DNA of 64,000 bases from DATFVA01 sp963721075 (GTDB taxonomy: Bacteria; Bacteroidota; Ignavibacteria; Ignavibacteriales; Ignavibacteriaceae): assembly GCA_963721075.1 (NCBI GenBank), contig CAVRHV010000013.1, positions 124,001-188,000 of the forward strand. The letters run 5' to 3'. The notes below the pieces were generated by a model. It did no database searches. It was not told the DNA's origin and saw only the letters and a program-made list of their open reading frames with translations. Positions 49,163 to 58,256 of the stretch are shown piece by piece (the first letter of the stretch is position 1; each line of letters starts with the position of its first letter). The position numbers were made by a program, and so were the translations under genes.

Positions 49163-49954
49163 TCAGAACAATCCTTTATTAAGGCCGCCGTCAACCATCA
49201 GGGTAACCCCTGTTATATAGGAAGCCTTTTTAGAAGCCATGAAAAGTACAGCTGAAGCTATTTCTTCAGGACTTGCCAGCCGGTTGGCGGGAGTTTCCTT
49301 CGCCATTGCCGTAAGAATTTCCTCGTGCGAAACTTTCTCCTTCTTTGCCCTTGCAACAGAGAGGTCGTATAACCGGTTGGTTAAAGTATAGCCGGGTGCT
49401 ACATTATTTACCGTAATATTATATCTCGCATATTCTGAGCTTAAAGTTTTTGCGAGTCCTGTTACCCCTGTCCTCAGTGAATTTGAAAGGACCAGATTTT
49501 CAACCGGCTGTTTTACAGTGATGGAAGTGATATTTATTATACGTCCCCACTCATTTGCAATCATATCAGGAATAGCCAGCCGGATAAACCTCACAACACT
49601 CATCATTACCTGATCAAATGAACTCTGCCAGTTCCTGTCAGAAAATTCATTAAAATATCCGGATGGAGGACCCCCGCAGTTATTAACCAGAATGTCTATA
49701 GGGCCGAGCTGCTTATGAACTACTTCGACTGTACTTTCTATTTCCTTCGGCTTATTTATATCACAAATACACCAGACTGCATCAATTCCATATCTTTTCT
49801 TTAAATCATTTGTAAGTTCAAGCAGTTCCGTCTTATTTCTCGCGCAGACTGCTACTTTGCAGCCTTCCGCGGCAAAACTTTCTGCAATTGCTTTTCCAAT
49901 ACCTTTACTTGATGCTGTAATAAGGGCGGTTTTACCTTTAATTCCTAGATTCAT
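49163..49954 (-). CDS. SDR-family oxidoreductase with altered active site
   Basis: 263 residues from the ATG at 49954, where family similarity begins (MNLGIKGKTALITASSKGIG); an ATG 38 codons earlier adds unrelated sequence. Rossmann motif TASSKGIG (13-20), NNCGG and GWGR-equivalent EWGRIINITS. The usual Tyr-x-x-x-Lys is replaced by a stretch NLVLSNSLRTGVTGLAK, so the canonical catalytic Tyr and Lys are absent. Such members are annotated as 3-oxoacyl-ACP reductase-like, but the reaction is uncertain. Confidence 0.82.
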   Translation of the reverse strand: MNLGIKGKTALITASSKGIGKAIAESFAAEGCKVAVCARNKTELLELTNDLKKRYGIDAVWCICDINKPKEIESTVEVVHKQLGPIDILVNNCGGPPSGYFNEFSDRNWQSSFDQVMMSVVRFIRLAIPDMIANEWGRIINITSITVKQPVENLVLSNSLRTGVTGLAKTLSSEYARYNITVNNVAPGYTLTNRLYDLSVARAKKEKVSHEEILTAMAKETPANRLASPEEIASAVLFMASKKASYITGVTLMVDGGLNKGLF

Positions 49955-50123
49955 AAAATTTCCCGCAAAATTTTTAACAAGAAGAATTTCATGATTAAGA
50001 AAATATTTGCAGTAATTCAAATAATTTGTTGATAAATCACCTATCCAAACCAGCCGGTATGCCGCCATGTTTCACCCGGTATTGGAACGAACCCTTTTTA
50101 AGTCGAAAAACCTGTGAATTTGT

Positions 50124-51335
50124 CTACTTGGCCGGCTGAAGATTCATTTCACTAACAATCTGAGCCGTATCCAGGGCAATAACCAGTTCCTCGTTTGTAG
50201 GTATCTTCATTACCTTTACACGTGACTCATCAGAAGAAATGATCTCTTCATGCTTATTATTACGGGATGTATCCAGGTTTATTCCAAGGCAGTCGAGATC
50301 GCTGCATACAGTCTCACGAACTTTCGAGGAGTTCTCTCCTATTCCGCCCGTAAATACGAGGGCATCAAGTCCTCCCATTGCGGCTGTATAGGCTCCGATA
50401 TACTTTTTAATCCTGTAACAGAAAATATCAAATGCGTACTGTGCTCTTTTTTGACCTTCTTCCATCGCGTTCAGAATTTCGCGCATATCGCTGCTTTCAC
50501 CGCTGATCCCGATTAAACCGCTGTGCTTATTCAGAAGAGTTCCGGCTTCACTAAGAGAGAGACCTTCTTTTCCCATAATATAAAGGATCAAAGAAGGGTC
50601 GAGATCGCCGCTGCGCGTACCCATAAGCAATCCCTCCAGAGGAGTAAAACCCATTGTTGTGTCAACAGATTTTCCGTTATTTATCGCAGCCATACTGCAG
50701 CCGTTGCCGAGGTGAGCGGTTATTATTTTCAGGTCCTCCAGATTTTTGCCTAGTATTTCTGCAGCACGGTTTGACACAAAGTAATGCGAAGTGCCGTGAA
50801 AACCGTATCTCCTGATCTTGTACTTTTTATAAAGTTCATACGGTATACCGTACAGGTATGCCTTAGGAGGCATTTTAATATGGAATGCAGTATCGAAAAC
50901 ACCGCATTGCGGTGTATCGGGCAATACTCTTTTTACAGCCTGGATACCCTTAATGTTAGGCGGGTTGTGCAAAGGGGCAAGCTCGATGTTCTCCTGAAGC
51001 ACCCGTATAACTTCATCGGTTATAAAAACGGAGTCAGAAAAAGTTTCACCTCCATGGACCACCCTGTGCCCTACAGCTTCAATATCTCTTTTATCATCTA
51101 TTACCCCGTGATTTTTACTGAGCATCACTCCAAGTACATATTCAATTCCTATAGCATGATCAAGTATCTCTCCCACAATCTTTATCTGGTCGCCGTCATA
51201 TCTCTGGTGTGTAAGAACAGCGCTGCTCATACCGATTCTTTCGACGATACCTTTTGCCAGTGCTGTCTTCTTATCAGTATCAATAAACTGGTATTTTATT
51301 GATGAACTTCCGCAGTTAAGAACTAATATCTTCAT
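50124..51335 (-). CDS. ackA: Acetate kinase
   Basis: Converts acetyl phosphate and ADP to acetate and ATP. 403 residues: MKILVLNCGSSSIKYQ, GHRVVHGG, FDTAFH, RYGFHGTSHYFVS, HLGNGCSMAAI, TRSGDLDP, FTGGIGENS and the C-terminal TNEELVIA. All phosphate and acetate-site blocks are present. No pta gene is adjacent. A 3-hydroxyacyl-CoA dehydrogenase gene lies just upstream, hinting at fermentative acyl-CoA metabolism. Confidence 0.96.
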   Translation of the reverse strand: MKILVLNCGSSSIKYQFIDTDKKTALAKGIVERIGMSSAVLTHQRYDGDQIKIVGEILDHAIGIEYVLGVMLSKNHGVIDDKRDIEAVGHRVVHGGETFSDSVFITDEVIRVLQENIELAPLHNPPNIKGIQAVKRVLPDTPQCGVFDTAFHIKMPPKAYLYGIPYELYKKYKIRRYGFHGTSHYFVSNRAAEILGKNLEDLKIITAHLGNGCSMAAINNGKSVDTTMGFTPLEGLLMGTRSGDLDPSLILYIMGKEGLSLSEAGTLLNKHSGLIGISGESSDMREILNAMEEGQKRAQYAFDIFCYRIKKYIGAYTAAMGGLDALVFTGGIGENSSKVRETVCSDLDCLGINLDTSRNNKHEEIISSDESRVKVMKIPTNEELVIALDTAQIVSEMNLQPAK

Positions 51336-51362
51336 TTTAATTTCCCGATAGTTTTATTAAAG

Positions 51363-52301
51363 TTATTCGGAAATTATTCTTCCGTTGTTGTCATACCTGT
51401 AAAAGCCTTCCCCGGTTTTTTTACCGAGTTTTCTTTCTCTTACAAGTTTTCTCAGGATCGGGCACGCACGGTAACGAGGTTCGCCCAGAGTTTTCCAGAG
51501 AGTCTCCATCCACGCCAGTACTTCATCAAGTCCCATCATATCAGCCATCTCAAGCGGACCATACGCGAAGTTATAGCCAAGCTTCATTGCTGTATCAATG
51601 TCTTTCGCAGTGGCAACGCCTTCCAGCAGAATATACATGGCCTCATTAAGCAGGGGAACAATGGCCCTTGTTGTAACGAAACCCGGATATTCATAGACCT
51701 CTACAGGAGTTTTTCCGATCTTAGCGGCAAATTCTTTTACGATTTCCACCGTTAAGTTTGAAGTATGCAGACATTTTACGAGTTCGACGAGAGGAACTTT
51801 TGGAACAGGATGAAGGAAGTGCATACCGATTACACGGTCGGCCCTTCCTGTACACTCCGCAAGTTTTGTAAGACTAAGCGTGGAAGTATTTGAAACAAAG
51901 ATAGTCTCCTTTTTTACCAGTTCATCAAGCTGCTTAAAAATTTCCTTCTTTAATTCAAAATCCTCATCGACAGCTTCTACAAGCAAATCAGTTTCTCCCA
52001 CATTACTGAAGTCGAGACTCCAGGTGATCCTGGAAAGAATTGATTTCTTTTCAGACTGAGTCAGCGACCATCTTTTAATTTCCCTGTCGAGCGATTCGGA
52101 AAGTGACGATTTCGCTTTTTCAAGATAATCCTTATTCTTCTCAATCAACCTGACTTCAATACCGGCACCTGCTATGGTCTGTGCAATTCCCTGTCCCATA
52201 ACACCTGCCCCAATAATTGTTACATTATCTATTCTGTCAGTTTTATCATAGTTTTTTGTCCTGCCAAGCAGGTCTTCAAGTTTCAGATTCTCTTCTACCA
52301 T
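51363..52301 (-). CDS. 3-hydroxyacyl-CoA (3-hydroxybutyryl-CoA) dehydrogenase
   Basis: 312 residues. NAD motif GAGVMGQGIA (31-40), active-site region GMHFLHPVPKVPLVELV with the catalytic His and conserved Glu, and C-terminal dimerisation domain PGFVTTRAIVPLLNEAMYIL and GPLEMADMMGLDEV. Length and layout match Hbd/PaaH stand-alone dehydrogenases rather than fused FadB. It oxidises 3-hydroxyacyl-CoA with NAD+, or works in reverse in butyrate-type fermentation. Overlaps the upstream lipoprotein gene by seven bases. Confidence 0.9.
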   Translation of the reverse strand: MVEENLKLEDLLGRTKNYDKTDRIDNVTIIGAGVMGQGIAQTIAGAGIEVRLIEKNKDYLEKAKSSLSESLDREIKRWSLTQSEKKSILSRITWSLDFSNVGETDLLVEAVDEDFELKKEIFKQLDELVKKETIFVSNTSTLSLTKLAECTGRADRVIGMHFLHPVPKVPLVELVKCLHTSNLTVEIVKEFAAKIGKTPVEVYEYPGFVTTRAIVPLLNEAMYILLEGVATAKDIDTAMKLGYNFAYGPLEMADMMGLDEVLAWMETLWKTLGEPRYRACPILRKLVRERKLGKKTGEGFYRYDNNGRIISE

Positions 52302-53267
52302 AATTTACCTTTTGATTTTTTACCCGGTTTTTCAAGTTTTGTTAATTGTTGAATATCATTAAGTTCGTCATCAGAAAGTGTCAGATGAAAACGGATCAGG
52401 TCCCCCTCCCTGTCTACGTCCATCTTATCGAAAAGTTTTCCCAGACGATAGTTTTTCCGGGAAAGAATATTCATTGCAATAGCTCCTTCAACCGCGGAGG
52501 CCAGCAGATAAGCATTACCCGCACTGCTGCAGCCGAGCACTGATTCTATATCCGTTCTTCCGCCGAATTCCGCCGATATAGTGAAATTGTTTATCGAAGA
52601 TAATATTTCCGGTGAGAGCAGTTTTGAATCCTTTCCCACCAGACGGTCGAATATGCCGGCAGCGAATGCGCCCTTATCAGTTGCCATCCAGATACTATTC
52701 TTTTCTTTGATATTTTTCACTATCGAAATAAAGTTCTTATTTGATCTTAATTTTGCACCTTTTCCGTACCTCAAAGAATCAATAAAATCTTCATCGTTCG
52801 AAACTATTCAATATATTCCTGCCCGGCAAGTATACCCTCGCCTCAGGTTTACTGATGATTGTATATTCATCAGGGTTGTCTGTACTTTTAAAATCCTGAC
52901 TGCCATTGAAATACCTTTTTACTCTGTCATAGTTCCTGTCGAATTTAACCAGCAGGATAGCTTCATCTGACCTGGTATTTGCAATGATCATTTCTCTGAT
53001 TCCCTTTTTAATACCGGTACCCGTCTCATTCTCAAATTTATTAAGCCAGGTTCCGGAAGGTTTCTGAGGGAGTGAAGAGAAAAAATTATTTGCACCGTTT
53101 TTAGTTTTACTAATTTCGTTCAAATTAGCATAGAAAAGATACTCAGTATTAAAAGGAAGATAATCGAAGAGCTCCCATTGAGAAGAAGTTATTCTATCGG
53201 TTTCAGTCTTAATACCGCAGGCCGCCGTAAGAAATAACAATGGTAGTATTACCAGGTATCGAAACAT
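52295..53267 (-). CDS. Lipoprotein of unknown function, one frame break
   Basis: About 324 residues after repair. Lipobox TAACG (MFRYLVILPLLFLTAACG). The protein begins with a structure recalling DUF-type periplasmic proteins with sections SSQWELFDYLPFNTEYLFY. The first frame ends after LPGRNILNS; dropping one base at TT 52807-52808 gives NILIVSNDEDFIDSLRYGKG and joins the C-terminal half (FGGRTDIESVLGCSSAGNAYL). No enzymatic motif recognised. It starts two bases after the ABC permease gene stops, so it could be a partner of that transporter. Confidence 0.62.
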
Positions 53268-53269
53268 AT

Positions 53270-54094
53270 CTAAAAGTCTTTTTTCCTGAAAGTAATTATG
53301 CTAAGTATCATCATCAAAACTAAGAATAAGAATGAGCTTATTAAAGGCTGAAAGTCCGATACGCCTTTGCCGGTAGCCAGATCTGTAATCATTGATCCCA
53401 TAAGTTCAGATGTTTTCGGAATAAAGTAATAAATGCTTTTTACTATTCCTTTCGCCACATCACTTTTAAAGAATATATCGGCTCTTTCATTGGCAAGGGC
53501 AAGTACGGGACTCAGAATAAGGAAAATAAAATAAGCGAGCATCATCCCCAGCATCGAGCCGCGGGTTAATATTCCGCAGAACACAATGAGGGAGTACAGA
53601 ACGGCAAACGTAAATGTTATAATGAGAATTGACCAAAGAAAAGTAGGGTCCCAGAACGAAAATTTCAGAGCAATTGTCAGCCAGATACCGATTACGAGAA
53701 ATCCGATGTTTGAGAGTACGACCAGCAGTCCCCCGGCATATTTTCCCCAGAGAAGCTGCTGCCTTGAAACAGGTTTGCTGAGCAGAAGGTCGATATTGCC
53801 CTTTTCAAGCATATTAGGCACAAAGCTTGAACTTGAAAAAATAGCAAGCAGCAATCCCAGGCCCGCCAGAGGAGTTATAATCATTATTTCCAGCATCGAT
53901 ACAATATTTCTCATAATTAAATCATTGCCTGTTTTATTTTCCAGACCGGAAATAATCGATTGTGTATCCACTACACTAAAAATCAGTGCTGTTATAATAA
54001 TTGCCAGAATTGATATTCCAATGAAGAAAAGGAATACTTTCCTTGCCATTGCCTCTTTGAGTGTAAACAGAGTCATCAGGTATATATTTTTCAT
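53270..54094 (-). CDS. ABC-2 type transporter permease
   Basis: 274 residues with about six hydrophobic helices. Extracytoplasmic loop after the first helix; SFVPNMLEKGNIDLLLSKPVSRQQLL is the common ABC-2 cytosolic motif (quoted from EKGNIDLLLSKPVSRQQLL). Its start overlaps the ATPase gene stop by four bases, so it is translated with it. Substrate unknown; related two-gene exporters often include NosY-like or antibiotic/lipid exporters. Confidence 0.85.
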   Translation of the reverse strand: MKNIYLMTLFTLKEAMARKVFLFFIGISILAIIITALIFSVVDTQSIISGLENKTGNDLIMRNIVSMLEIMIITPLAGLGLLLAIFSSSSFVPNMLEKGNIDLLLSKPVSRQQLLWGKYAGGLLVVLSNIGFLVIGIWLTIALKFSFWDPTFLWSILIITFTFAVLYSLIVFCGILTRGSMLGMMLAYFIFLILSPVLALANERADIFFKSDVAKGIVKSIYYFIPKTSELMGSMITDLATGKGVSDFQPLISSFLFLVLMMILSIITFRKKDF

Positions 54095-55023
54095 ATAGAA
54101 TGCTCCGTTTCCGACTCTTTAATAAGAGATATGAACATATCTTCAAGAGTGCTTTTTTCTTTAATAATACCGGATATCAGAACATTGTTCTGTCTCAGGT
54201 AGTCTATGAATACATTCAGCTGTTTTGTATCGGACGCCTTAAGTACATATGAGTTTTCTTTAATTAAACTTGCAGTAACACCGTTATAAGTTTCAGGAAT
54301 TTTGAAAGAGGGTTCCGGTTCAATAGTCAGTCTGTATTCTTCCTTCTTTTCGGTTAATTCACGGACAGTGCCTTCTCTTAAAAGCTTTCCTTTATTAAGG
54401 ATTGCAACCCGGTCGGTTATCAGTTCAACCTCGCTTAAGAGATGACTATTAAGAAAAATTGTTTTCGACTGTGATTTAAGTTCAAGAAGTATGTCCCTTA
54501 TTTCTTTCCTGCCGATAGGATCAACTCCATCGGTTGGTTCATCAAGGAAAATAAGCTCCGGATCATTTAACATCGCCTGGGCCAGTCCTAATCTCTGCAT
54601 CATTCCCTTGGAATAGGTCTTAACTTTAACTTTTTTCCACTTTGAGAGTTTCATCAGATCAAGAAGTTCATCTATTTTTTTATTCAGGGGTTCACCCTCT
54701 AATCCGCTAAGTCTTCCAAAAAATTTAAGTACATCTCCCCCGGTGAGATAGTACGGGTAGCGATGATTTTCGGGCAGATACCCTATTTTCTTCTTAATAT
54801 TATAATCAGAAAGATCGTGATTGAGCATATAGGCACTTCCTGAAGTAGGAAATGTTATACTCAGCAGTATCTTGATTAAGGTAGTCTTACCGGCGCCGTT
54901 GGGTCCTAAGAGACCGAAAATAGTACCCTGCTCAACAGAGAGATTGAGCCCGGATAAAGCCAGAACCTTTTTGGCTCCTGATGAGTAGAACTTTGTGAGC
55001 TCCCTTGTTTCAATAATCGGCAT
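54091..55023 (-). CDS. ABC transporter ATP-binding protein
   Basis: 310 residues. Walker A LGPNGAGKTT (39-48), Q-loop region YLPENHRYPYYLTG, signature YSKGMMQRLGLAQAM, Walker B LIFLDEPTDGVDP and switch His in LNSHLLSEVE. The C-terminal ~80 residues are an extra domain, as in the CcmA/NatA-type exporter ATPases. Works with the permease gene next to it. Confidence 0.92.
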   Translation of the reverse strand: MPIIETRELTKFYSSGAKKVLALSGLNLSVEQGTIFGLLGPNGAGKTTLIKILLSITFPTSGSAYMLNHDLSDYNIKKKIGYLPENHRYPYYLTGGDVLKFFGRLSGLEGEPLNKKIDELLDLMKLSKWKKVKVKTYSKGMMQRLGLAQAMLNDPELIFLDEPTDGVDPIGRKEIRDILLELKSQSKTIFLNSHLLSEVELITDRVAILNKGKLLREGTVRELTEKKEEYRLTIEPEPSFKIPETYNGVTASLIKENSYVLKASDTKQLNVFIDYLRQNNVLISGIIKEKSTLEDMFISLIKESETEHSI

Positions 55024-55273
55024 ACTTTCCGTTATTTTTTATTATTTGAAGTTTAAATTTAATTAAAATTGATATGATCTCTTAACGGGGATTCAATTTA
55101 GACCAATTATTTACATTTTCCCGCCTTCATAAACATCAGATAGAATTTAAGCTGTTCATATTTTCTACATGCCGGGATCATTTTTAATGCATGCTGGGCG
55201 GGAGAAAACTGACCGGTGTTCTGGTTCGCGGCAGAACTTTTGCAAATTAATAAGGTACAGCTGGAAGAAAACT

Positions 55274-55303
55274 GCCGGCTCATCAAATGAAAGACAAGCC
55301 GGC
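55274..55303 (-). terminator. Terminator-like hairpin after the beta-propeller gene
   Basis: GCCGGCT (55274-55280) pairs with AGCCGGC (55297-55303) around a 16-base loop; on the minus strand AGTTTTCTTCC follows. The long loop weakens the case. Confidence 0.45.
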
Positions 55304-55310
55304 TGAAAAC

Positions 55311-58088
55311 TTATTTTACGAGAACAATCTTGCGGCTGTCTTTGAAGAGACTATGATTCTGCATATCGGATACTTCCAGTGTATAGAAATAAATTCCCGA
55401 CGCAAAATCTTTGGCATTCCAGGTTACCTGGTAATTTCCAGATGCCTGTACTGAATTAACCAGTTCGCTCACTCTCTCGCCAAGAGAATTAAAAACCGAC
55501 AGTGTTACGTTAGCTTCCACAGGAATGGAGTACTTAATAGTTGTCGCCGGATTAAAGGGATTAGGATAATTCTGCGCAAGAGTCACCTGGTCTGGAATAA
55601 AATCAAAATCGGCTGCTACCTGGTTTGAGTATTTATAAGTGCCGTCGAAATCGATCTGCTTCAGTCTGTACAGTACGCGCCCCTCATAATCTTTGCTCAT
55701 AGCATCGTCAGTAAATTTATAAGAGTGACTCTCGGTTGTTGTACCGTTTCCATTTACGAATCCTATGACAGCCCAGTCCTGGTTTTTTAGTTTTCTTTCA
55801 ACTTTAAATCCCTTGTTATTTGTCTCAGTTGAAGTCTCCCAGCTAAGCTTAACATTATTATTGAAAATTGACGCACTAAAGGAAGAAAGCTCTACCGGCA
55901 GATAAAAATCGATATATGCCTCATACACACCTCTGCCGTGGGTTCCTGCTCTTAAAGTGTGAGTCTGAGGTGAATAATCCAGGTGCATTACCAGGGTGTT
56001 AGGTATCCCGTCTGCCAGTTCAACCCAGCTCTCACCATCATCCTTTGTCATAAATACGCCAATATCTGTAGCTGCGAAATATGTTTTCGGATGCGAATTA
56101 TCCTCGGTATAAATAAAAACATCATTCACCGGGGTATCCGGCAAATTGCCGTTTATACTTTCCCAGTTAGCTCCGCTGTTTTCTGTAGTATATATCTTCG
56201 ATCCACCAAGACCGTAAAAAGATACAATGATGAACCCTTCATTATCAGGATGAATATACACGGATGATATTGTTTTGTTAGGCAAACCCGCAGTGATATT
56301 TGACCAGTTAACACCTCCGTCATCCGATCGGAACAATTTACTCCCGGATGATGCAAGCATTACTGAAGGATCCGATTTACTTATAGCAAGCTCACTGACA
56401 GGACTGCTGCCGTTTATATTACCTGAAATGGGAGTCCAGTTTGATCCATTATTAGTTGATTTATATACCTTCTGACGAGCTACATAATAGGTCCCTGAAA
56501 TATCCGGGTGATGAATAATAGGAGCAACCCATACAACATTTTCATTTTGATCGATCCCATTTAAAGAATTGTAATACCAGTTATTACCGTTGTTGTTTGT
56601 CCTTGTTAAGCCCCCATTCTGCGTCTCCCCTATTATGTAATTCTGATCAAAGGGATTAAAAGCTACCTCGCCTCCGTCTCCGCCGAATGCAGCCGACCAT
56701 GAGAGAGTAGAAAACGTCTGCTGGGTTCCGTTATCCTGAGTACCCCCAAGAATTCTTCCAGGGTTAAAAGGACTGGTTGTGATCCTGTAGAACTGAGTCA
56801 GCGTCAGGTTCTGATTCATATTAGTGAAGGAATTGCCGTTGTTCGTTGTTTTATAAATACCGCCATCATTACATATATAGAAAGTATTCGCATCCAGCGG
56901 ATCAAAGAAGAGGTAATGCTGATCCGGATGAACGGACCCGTTACTATATGCGTTGGTTATATTTACAAAAGAAGCTCCTCCGTTTGTAGTACGGAATACA
57001 TCGATCGTCCCGACATAAGCATCATCAGGATTGTCGGGATTTACTCTGCAGTACATGTCGTACCACGCCTGTCCCCCTTCAAAATCAGTGGAGGGCGAAA
57101 CCTGTGAGAATGTCACGCCGTAATCAGTAGATTTGTAAACTCTGAATGAAGAGGATGAATAAGAAGCCCCGTACATATAAGATGGATTATTAAAGCAGTA
57201 GTCAAAATGATTTCTTTCACCGAGTGTCCATCCTGAACTAAAAGTTGAGAAACTATTTCCACCATCAGTTGATCTTCTAAAGCCCGTTCCATTTCCGGAA
57301 ATAAAAACAGTATCACCTGAAGGAGTGAATCTTACCTCATCACACCTTCCGCTGAGTCTTATTGACCATGAATTTCCCCCGTCAGTACTTTTATAAAGTC
57401 CGGCAGGTCCCAAAGCAGCAAGAAGCTCATCATTATGGCCGGGACGAATAACTATTCTTGAAAAATATGTATGAGCCGGAAGTCCTGCTGTAATATGAGT
57501 CCAGGTATTCCCGCCGTCAGTTGATTTCAACAAACCGAGTCCCGAATAAGAAGCTCCGCTGTAAGTTGCTTCTCCCGTTCCCGCGTAGACAATCTGGGGA
57601 TTGTCGGGATCCAGTACTATAGCACCCATCGACATTGAAGCTTCATTATCAGTTAACGGCACCCAGTTCAAGCCTGCATCGGTTGATTTCCATACTCCGC
57701 CATAAGCAGGACCGATATAGATAACGTTTGGATTCAGGGGATCATACGTTCCTGAAACAATTCTTGAGGAAATCTTCCCCCAATTGAAATATTCGCCCGG
57801 AGTAGGTCCAAGACTCACCCAGGTTACACCCCCGTCGGCAAAGTTATTTTTCTGTCTTAGTAAATTACGCTGCTCGATCGCATTCTCATAAGCATCAGCC
57901 GGGATATAGTTATTGGGATAAGCCCGCTGTTCAAAGAAACGCCATTCTCTGATAAAGGCCTTTGAATGCTTAACCTGGTCGGGAGCATTGCTGTAAACTG
58001 TATTCTCAAGCTGCTGGTTGCGGTACTCAACCTGCGAGAAGACATTCTGGATCAAAATAAAAGAAAAAAGGATTGTAAAAAGTTTCAT
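55311..58088 (-). CDS. Secreted BNR/sortilin-like beta-propeller protein with T9SS sorting domain
   Basis: 925 residues. Signal peptide KLFTILFSFILIQNVFSQ. Repeated BNR-type Asp-box motifs (SDGGNTW, STDGGNSW, STNNGSNW, SDDGGVNW, TENSGANW) with VYAGTGE/GVWKST elements describe a multi-bladed propeller of the VPS10/sialidase fold through residue ~750. A linker region with SWETSTETNNKGFKVERK is shared in style with the sugar dehydrogenase tail. The end is a T9SS sorting domain (LAQNYPNPFNPATTIKY ... ASGIYFYTLEV). Function likely adhesion or carbohydrate/protein binding; no catalytic Asp/Tyr set for sialidase could be confirmed. Confidence 0.88.
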   Translation of the reverse strand: MKLFTILFSFILIQNVFSQVEYRNQQLENTVYSNAPDQVKHSKAFIREWRFFEQRAYPNNYIPADAYENAIEQRNLLRQKNNFADGGVTWVSLGPTPGEYFNWGKISSRIVSGTYDPLNPNVIYIGPAYGGVWKSTDAGLNWVPLTDNEASMSMGAIVLDPDNPQIVYAGTGEATYSGASYSGLGLLKSTDGGNTWTHITAGLPAHTYFSRIVIRPGHNDELLAALGPAGLYKSTDGGNSWSIRLSGRCDEVRFTPSGDTVFISGNGTGFRRSTDGGNSFSTFSSGWTLGERNHFDYCFNNPSYMYGASYSSSSFRVYKSTDYGVTFSQVSPSTDFEGGQAWYDMYCRVNPDNPDDAYVGTIDVFRTTNGGASFVNITNAYSNGSVHPDQHYLFFDPLDANTFYICNDGGIYKTTNNGNSFTNMNQNLTLTQFYRITTSPFNPGRILGGTQDNGTQQTFSTLSWSAAFGGDGGEVAFNPFDQNYIIGETQNGGLTRTNNNGNNWYYNSLNGIDQNENVVWVAPIIHHPDISGTYYVARQKVYKSTNNGSNWTPISGNINGSSPVSELAISKSDPSVMLASSGSKLFRSDDGGVNWSNITAGLPNKTISSVYIHPDNEGFIIVSFYGLGGSKIYTTENSGANWESINGNLPDTPVNDVFIYTEDNSHPKTYFAATDIGVFMTKDDGESWVELADGIPNTLVMHLDYSPQTHTLRAGTHGRGVYEAYIDFYLPVELSSFSASIFNNNVKLSWETSTETNNKGFKVERKLKNQDWAVIGFVNGNGTTTESHSYKFTDDAMSKDYEGRVLYRLKQIDFDGTYKYSNQVAADFDFIPDQVTLAQNYPNPFNPATTIKYSIPVEANVTLSVFNSLGERVSELVNSVQASGNYQVTWNAKDFASGIYFYTLEVSDMQNHSLFKDSRKIVLVK

Positions 58089-58256
58089 AAAGAGGACCTT
58101 TTATATTTTGTTTTTCCGATGGTAAGATTCCACCTGGTATTATTATTTCTGAGGCAGCATTTATGGAATTAGCTGAAGATAATTTAATATTAACATTACA
58201 ATTTATAAAAATTATTTTTTTATTTGTAACAATACTTATTAATATATTTCTTTTAA

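Noticed and set aside
49955..50068. N-terminal extension of the SDR gene to 50068
   Set aside because: The 38 extra residues lack SDR similarity and contain no signal peptide; the ATG at 49954 fits the family start.
53586..54098. Plus-strand gene opposite the ABC permease (170 codons)
   Set aside because: No similarity to any family and fully overlaps a well-supported permease; judged a shadow frame.
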